Positions 4,874 to 7,315 of a stretch of DNA of 7,315 nucleotides are shown here, one piece after another. Within the stretch, counting starts at the first letter, position 1, and each line of letters begins with the position of its first letter. Under the pieces are notes generated by a model. That model was not told the DNA's origin, did not search any database, and was given only the letters and a program-made list of their open reading frames with translations. The stretch spans positions 1-7,315 of the forward strand of contig JAFQNM010000128.1 of the NCBI GenBank assembly GCA_017395885.1, given 5' to 3'. The DNA comes from Clostridia bacterium. GTDB taxonomy: Bacteria; Bacillota; Clostridia; Oscillospirales; CAG-272. Position numbers and translations under genes: made by a program.

Positions 4874-4966
4874 ATGCAAATGACTAAAATAGTCGGATTT
4901 CTTACAGAAAGCGACAAATGCCTAAAACCTGCAACGCTTGAAAACAAAGGGAGGATAGGGAAATGA
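4874..4966 (+). CDS. Possible 30-codon upstream ORF overlapping the lplA start
   Basis: An open frame from ATG 4874 (second ATG at 4880) runs through the lplA leader and stops at TGA 4964-4966, overlapping the lplA ATG in the ATGA arrangement typical of translational coupling. The peptide would begin MQMTKIVGFL and end in a basic Gly/Lys/Arg-rich tail, with no recognisable domain. There is no convincing ribosome binding site upstream (GAAGCAACGC), so it may be a chance frame. Confidence 0.2.
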   Translation: MQMTKIVGFLTESDKCLKPATLENKGRIGK

Positions 4967-5949
4967 GAGTAATATTTAACGAGTGCCTTTGCCCCTATTT
5001 CAACCTTGCTTCCGAGGAGTATTTGCTGGAGAGCTTCATGGGCGATGCTTTTATGATATGGCGCAATGAAAAAAGCGTTATAATCGGCAAGAATCAGAAT
5101 GCCTACGGAGAGATAGACCAAGGATTTTGTGAAGAAAAAGGTATTAAGATCGTCCGCAGGCTGACGGGCGGAGGCGCTGTCTTCCACGACCCGGGAAATA
5201 TTAATTTTTCGTTTGTAACGGATGCCGCAGAGGAGGGAATAAATTTTCTCCCTTACGTTGAGAGCATTTGCAAAGCGCTTTCGCGGTTTGGCATCAAGGC
5301 TGCGGCAAACGGCAGAAACGATATTGAGGTGAACGGACTAAAGATATCGGGAAATGCCCAGTGCATCCGCAATTGCAGAGACGGCAGAAGGCGGCTCCTC
5401 CATCACGGAACGCTCCTCTTTTCTGCAGATATGTCCGCTCTTGAGGGAGCCCTTCGGGTGGACGGCGAAAAAATGGAGTCAAAGGGTATAAAAAGCGTCC
5501 GCAACCGGGTCGTTAATATCAGGGATATAGGGGGATATACAGGCCCTCGGTCGCCTCTGTGCTTTGCAAGGGAGCTTTGCAAATGCTTCGAGGCAGATAT
5601 GTCAGACTTTACCGCGGAGGAAAAGGCTGAAATAGAAGGGCTTGCCCGAGAAAAGTATTCTAAATGGGAGTGGAACTACGGCGAGAGTCCACGATTTTCG
5701 GTTGAGAAAAGCAAAAGATTCCCCTTTGGTTCTGTGGAGATCGCATACACAGCGAAAAAAGGAACCATTGAGGATATAAAAATAACGGGTGATTTCTTTG
5801 CTGCGGGGGATATAGAAGAGCTTGAAACGGGCCTCATCGGCACCACTCTTGAAAAGGAAGATCTTGAAAAAGCTTTTGAGAGCGTTCATAAATATATCCA
5901 CGGGGCAACGGGTGAAGAGATTGCAGAGCTGCTGTTAAAGAATAAATAA
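4963..5949 (+). CDS. lplA: Lipoate-protein ligase A
   Basis: This 328-residue enzyme, close to the 338 residues of E. coli LplA, activates free lipoate with ATP to lipoyl-AMP and transfers it to the lysine of lipoyl domains (2-oxoacid dehydrogenase E2 subunits, GcvH) in the cytoplasm. The catalytic domain shows NLASEEYLLE (14-23), the adenylate-binding RRLTGGGAVFHDPGNINFSF (65-84), GRNDIEVNGLKISGNA (117-132) with the conserved lysine K127, and HHGTLLF (147-153). The C-terminal part (about 240-328: KWEWNYGESPRF, then FGSVEIAYTAKKG) is the LplA accessory domain, so this is a complete two-domain ligase rather than a LipM/LipL octanoyl transferase. The start at 4963 is set by AGGGAGG at 4948-4954. 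It lies 21 nt ahead of the methyltransferase, probably in one transcript. It implies scavenging of external lipoate. Confidence 0.95.
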   Translation: MRVIFNECLCPYFNLASEEYLLESFMGDAFMIWRNEKSVIIGKNQNAYGEIDQGFCEEKGIKIVRRLTGGGAVFHDPGNINFSFVTDAAEEGINFLPYVESICKALSRFGIKAAANGRNDIEVNGLKISGNAQCIRNCRDGRRRLLHHGTLLFSADMSALEGALRVDGEKMESKGIKSVRNRVVNIRDIGGYTGPRSPLCFARELCKCFEADMSDFTAEEKAEIEGLAREKYSKWEWNYGESPRFSVEKSKRFPFGSVEIAYTAKKGTIEDIKITGDFFAAGDIEELETGLIGTTLEKEDLEKAFESVHKYIHGATGEEIAELLLKNK

Positions 5950-5970
5950 CAAAGGATAGAGAATAAAGAT

Positions 5971-6723
5971 ATGAGTGGATATTCGGCCCTTTCTGCGGGC
6001 TATGACATACTGAACAGCGAGACCGATTACGAGTCCTGGGCAGATTTTATCGTCGAGGTATTCAAAAAATACGGAAATAACATAGAGAGCGTTCTTGATC
6101 TGGGCTGCGGCACCGGGGCCATGACATTTGCCCTTCACGACCGTGGATTTGATATGACGGGCGTTGATCTTTCCATAGATATGCTTTCCGTTGCACGTGA
6201 GGAGTGCTACGATCGTGAAATAACGGATATACTGTGGCTTTTGCAGGACATGAGAAGCTTTGAGCTTTACGGCACGGTGAACGCCTGTGTCTGCTGTCTT
6301 GACGGCATCAACCACCTGACAGGGAAGGGCGATACCAAAAAATGCTTTGCCACGGTGCATAATTATCTTGACCCGGATGGGCTGTTTGTTTTTGATGTAA
6401 ATACGCCTCATAAGTTTGAGCACTTTTACGGCAATAATGATTACATCCTTGAGGATGAGGGCGTTACCGTTTGCTGGCAGAACGATTATAATAAGGAAAA
6501 GGGCATTTGTGATTTTTATCTCAGCGTTTTTGAGGAGACGGATAACGGCCTCTGGCAGAGAAGCGATGAGGTGGTCCGTGAAAGATGCTATTCAAGGGAG
6601 GAGCTTGTGGGCGCTCTTGAAGCGGCCGGCTTTGAGGTTATGGGCTTTTTTGGAGATTTCGGCTTTGGTGCTCCCTCAGAGGATTGTGACAGATGGTATA
6701 TCGTTGCAAAATGTAAGAAATGA
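5971..6723 (+). CDS. Class I SAM-dependent methyltransferase
   Basis: The 250-residue protein has the Rossmann-type methyltransferase signature: motif I VLDLGCGTG (41-49), acidic residue after strand 2 in TGVDLSIDML (63-72), and the motif around D93 (LLQDMRSFEL, 90-99). VNACVCCLDGINHL (103-116) and the strand DGLFVFDVNTPHKF (136-149) follow. The N-terminus YSALSAGYDIL followed by DYESWADFI, and the C-terminal AGF/FGDFGFG region, resemble the YqeM-like group of small uncharacterised methyltransferases in Firmicutes. The substrate (small molecule or protein) cannot be told. The best ribosome binding site, AAGGA at 5952-5956, is about 14 nt from the ATG, an unusually long gap, and no alternative start lies in frame between, so translation may depend on lplA. 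No GC-rich terminator with a U tract directly follows; palindromic repeat DNA does. Confidence 0.92.
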   Translation: MSGYSALSAGYDILNSETDYESWADFIVEVFKKYGNNIESVLDLGCGTGAMTFALHDRGFDMTGVDLSIDMLSVAREECYDREITDILWLLQDMRSFELYGTVNACVCCLDGINHLTGKGDTKKCFATVHNYLDPDGLFVFDVNTPHKFEHFYGNNDYILEDEGVTVCWQNDYNKEKGICDFYLSVFEETDNGLWQRSDEVVRERCYSREELVGALEAAGFEVMGFFGDFGFGAPSEDCDRWYIVAKCKK

Positions 6724-6736
6724 ATGATGAAGGGGA

Positions 6737-6847
6737 GAAGAATCTACGGGGAACCCCAATATGCATTGACCCAGCTTCACCCTGTTCCCCTCCGCCTTGC
6801 AAGCAAGGCCAATGTAGATCCTTCGTCGCAAGCTCCTCAGGATGACA
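6737..6847. repeat. Second intergenic palindromic repeat element
   Basis: GAAGAATCTAC (6737-6747) and GTAGATCCTTC (6814-6824) are inverted arms with one mismatch. They enclose GGGGAAC/GTTCCCC (6748-6754/6784-6790), CAAT/ATTG (6757-6768) and GCCTTGC/GCAAGGC (6794-6800/6803-6809). The right end, GATCCTTCGTCGCAAGCTC followed by CTCAGGATGACA, belongs to a sequence type I recognise as recurring between genes in many bacterial genomes. It lies 14 nt after the methyltransferase stop and may act as its transcript end. It shares three modules with the element at 4006-4111. Confidence 0.55.
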
Positions 6848-7073
6848 GAGTACAACCTCCTCGGCACGTGAACCGAAACAGAATTGGTATATTGTAGGTA
6901 CTGACGTCCTCTGTCGGTCTACTCATCTGCACAATAATAAAACCTTGTATACCCTGCGTTTAACAGATAGCTCCCGTGCAGGTTTTCGGGCGAACACAGT
7001 TCGCCACCGGGGTTTAGGAATATCAAGCTCCCCTATAAACCGGAATTCAAAAGAGCTTTTTGTGTTAAGCTTC
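6848..7073. other. Non-coding stretch with small hairpins, no gene seen
   Basis: I see no coding frame with a ribosome binding site here. GGCGAAC (6989-6995) and GTTCGCC (6999-7005) form a 7-bp hairpin around ACA, CCTGC/GCAGG (6953-6957/6978-6982) a wider pair, and GGTTTA/TAAACC a loose pair around 7011-7040. The GGGCGAAC hairpin type is common in repetitive intergenic DNA of Clostridia, so this may be worn repeat debris. Confidence 0.4.
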
Positions 7074-7110
7074 TTTCAAGAGGACTTGAAAATTTTTTTG
7101 ATTTTTTTCG
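7074..7110 (+). terminator. AT-rich terminator candidate upstream of the tRNA operon
   Basis: TTTCAAG (7074-7080) pairs with CTTGAAA (7085-7091) around an AGGA loop and is followed by two T7 runs (7093-7109). The stem is short and weak, but the U-rich tail is excellent. It would stop transcription arriving from upstream just before the tRNA promoter. Confidence 0.45.
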
Positions 7111-7119
7111 TAAAAAGTG

Positions 7120-7148
7120 TTGACAAACGGATTTCGGTTTGCTATAAT
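7120..7148 (+). promoter_or_regulatory. Perfect-consensus SigA promoter of the tRNA operon
   Basis: TTGACA (7120-7125), 17-bp spacer, TATAAT (7143-7148); AT-rich DNA with two T runs lies just upstream and could act as an UP-like element. The start point falls near 7155, about 22 nt before the mature 5' end of tRNA-Val. Confidence 0.92.
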
Positions 7149-7154
7149 ACAAAA

Positions 7155-7171
7155 GCTGTCGAAAAGACAGC
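7155..7171 (+). other. Hairpin in the tRNA precursor 5' leader
   Basis: GCTGTC (7155-7160) and GACAGC (7166-7171) pair perfectly around GAAAA. The hairpin begins at the predicted transcription start and ends 5 nt before the tRNA. It may protect the precursor 5' end or present the leader to RNase P. Confidence 0.5.
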
Positions 7172-7176
7172 AAGAT

Positions 7177-7252
7177 GGAAGCATAGCTCAGTTGGGAGAG
7201 CATCTGCCTTACAAGCAGAGGGTCATAGGTTCGAGCCCTATTGTTTCCACCA
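7177..7252 (+). tRNA. tRNA-Val (anticodon UAC)
   Basis: This 76-nt tRNA has the CCA end encoded. The acceptor GGAAGCA pairs with TGTTTCC (one G-U). D-arm GCTC/GAGC encloses AGTTGGGA. Anticodon stem TCTGC/GCAGA (7203-7207/7215-7219) carries loop CTTACAA, so the anticodon is TAC (7210-7212), reading GUN valine codons. The T-arm has GGTTCGAGC, and discriminator A is followed by CCA. It is the first gene of the tRNA operon. Confidence 0.97.
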
Positions 7253-7274
7253 GGGGAATCTGAAAAGATTCCCC
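7253..7274 (+). other. Hairpin between the two tRNA genes
   Basis: GGGGAATC (7253-7260) pairs with GATTCCCC (7267-7274) around TGAAAA, starting directly after the CCA of tRNA-Val. There is no U tract (TTGAATAT follows), so it is more likely a spacer structure for 3' processing than a terminator. Confidence 0.5.
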
Positions 7275-7282
7275 TTGAATAT

Positions 7283-7315
7283 GGCCCGGTAGCTCAGTTG
7301 GTTAGAGCGCTAGCC
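7283..7315 (+). tRNA. Partial tRNA, cut by the window end (anticodon not visible)
   Basis: GGCCCGG (7283-7289) fits a 5' acceptor strand. TA, D-stem GCTC (7292-7295), loop AGTTGGTTA, GAGC (7305-7308), and the start of an anticodon stem, CTAGC (7310-7314), follow. The window ends at the first loop base. tRNA-Asp (GUC) is a reasonable guess from the acceptor and D-arm and from the frequency of Val-Asp pairs in Clostridia, but identity cannot be read from this sequence. Confidence 0.88.

Noticed and set aside
4733..4879. N-terminal 49-residue extension of the nitroreductase
   Set aside because: The extension crosses the gene's own promoter and ribosome binding site, and the family N-terminus begins at the internal Met encoded at 4732.
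4838..4962. Known riboswitch in the lplA leader
   Set aside because: Only short pairings (GACTA/TAGTC, CTGTAA/TTACAG) are visible, and no consensus core of a known class could be matched by eye.
5935..6423. 162-codon minus-strand frame opposite the methyltransferase
   Set aside because: The plus strand encodes clear SAM-binding motifs over the same bases; the minus frame shows no domain and no start signals.
6945..7292. 115-codon plus-strand frame
   Set aside because: It runs through the tRNA promoter and the whole of tRNA-Val, so it cannot be a real coding sequence.

Overview
The window looks like chromosomal DNA of a Gram-positive member of the Clostridia, plausibly an uncultured Oscillospiraceae/Ruminococcaceae gut bacterium. 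This is inferred from AGGAGG-type ribosome binding sites, SigA-type TTGACA-N17-TATAAT promoters, two lipobox lipoproteins with Thr/Glu-rich linkers, a WG-repeat protein, a pyruvate phosphate dikinase, and intergenic DNA full of GC-rich hairpins. No plasmid or phage structural gene and no transposase is visible.

Layout. Positions 1-299 (minus) hold the first 99 codons of pyruvate phosphate dikinase (ppdK), with its promoter at 375-403. Positions 523-801 (minus) encode a small XRE-family repressor-like protein ending in a leucine-zipper-like helix. It is divergent from a three-gene plus-strand operon at 974-3820: a WG-repeat lipoprotein, a second lipoprotein, and a small protein with a C-terminal two-helix membrane hairpin. 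The 172-bp divergent control region carries a perfect consensus promoter overlaid by two tandem AGTAY-N11-ATACT inverted repeats. A four-codon minicistron lies just ahead of the first lipoprotein.

Positions 3821-4213 are a non-coding zone between convergent genes, unusually dense in near-perfect hairpins. Two similar hairpins of the GGCCCCCAAAAGC type bound it. Inside are imperfect inverted CTGTCGA-type repeats, a terminator-like 12-bp hairpin, a 106-nt element with 16-bp arms that can fold as a three-way junction, and a 14-bp hairpin. It resembles a non-autonomous palindromic repeat element.

Positions 4214-4732 (minus) encode a short nitroreductase, divergent from a plus-strand pair: lipoate-protein ligase (lplA, 4963-5949) and a class I SAM-dependent methyltransferase (5971-6723). 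Both directions have recognisable promoters with a short palindrome midway between the two -35 boxes.

Positions 6724-7119 are non-coding and hold a second palindromic repeat element, which shares three short sequence modules with the first, plus smaller hairpins and an AT-rich terminator candidate. A perfect consensus promoter (7120-7148) then drives a tRNA operon: tRNA-Val(UAC), and a second tRNA cut by the window end before its anticodon.

How the genes work together. ppdK, lplA, the nitroreductase and the methyltransferase are ordinary housekeeping or redox genes with no evident joint pathway. The XRE regulator and the three envelope proteins form the one coherent accessory-looking unit: a putative regulated cell-surface system of unknown function.
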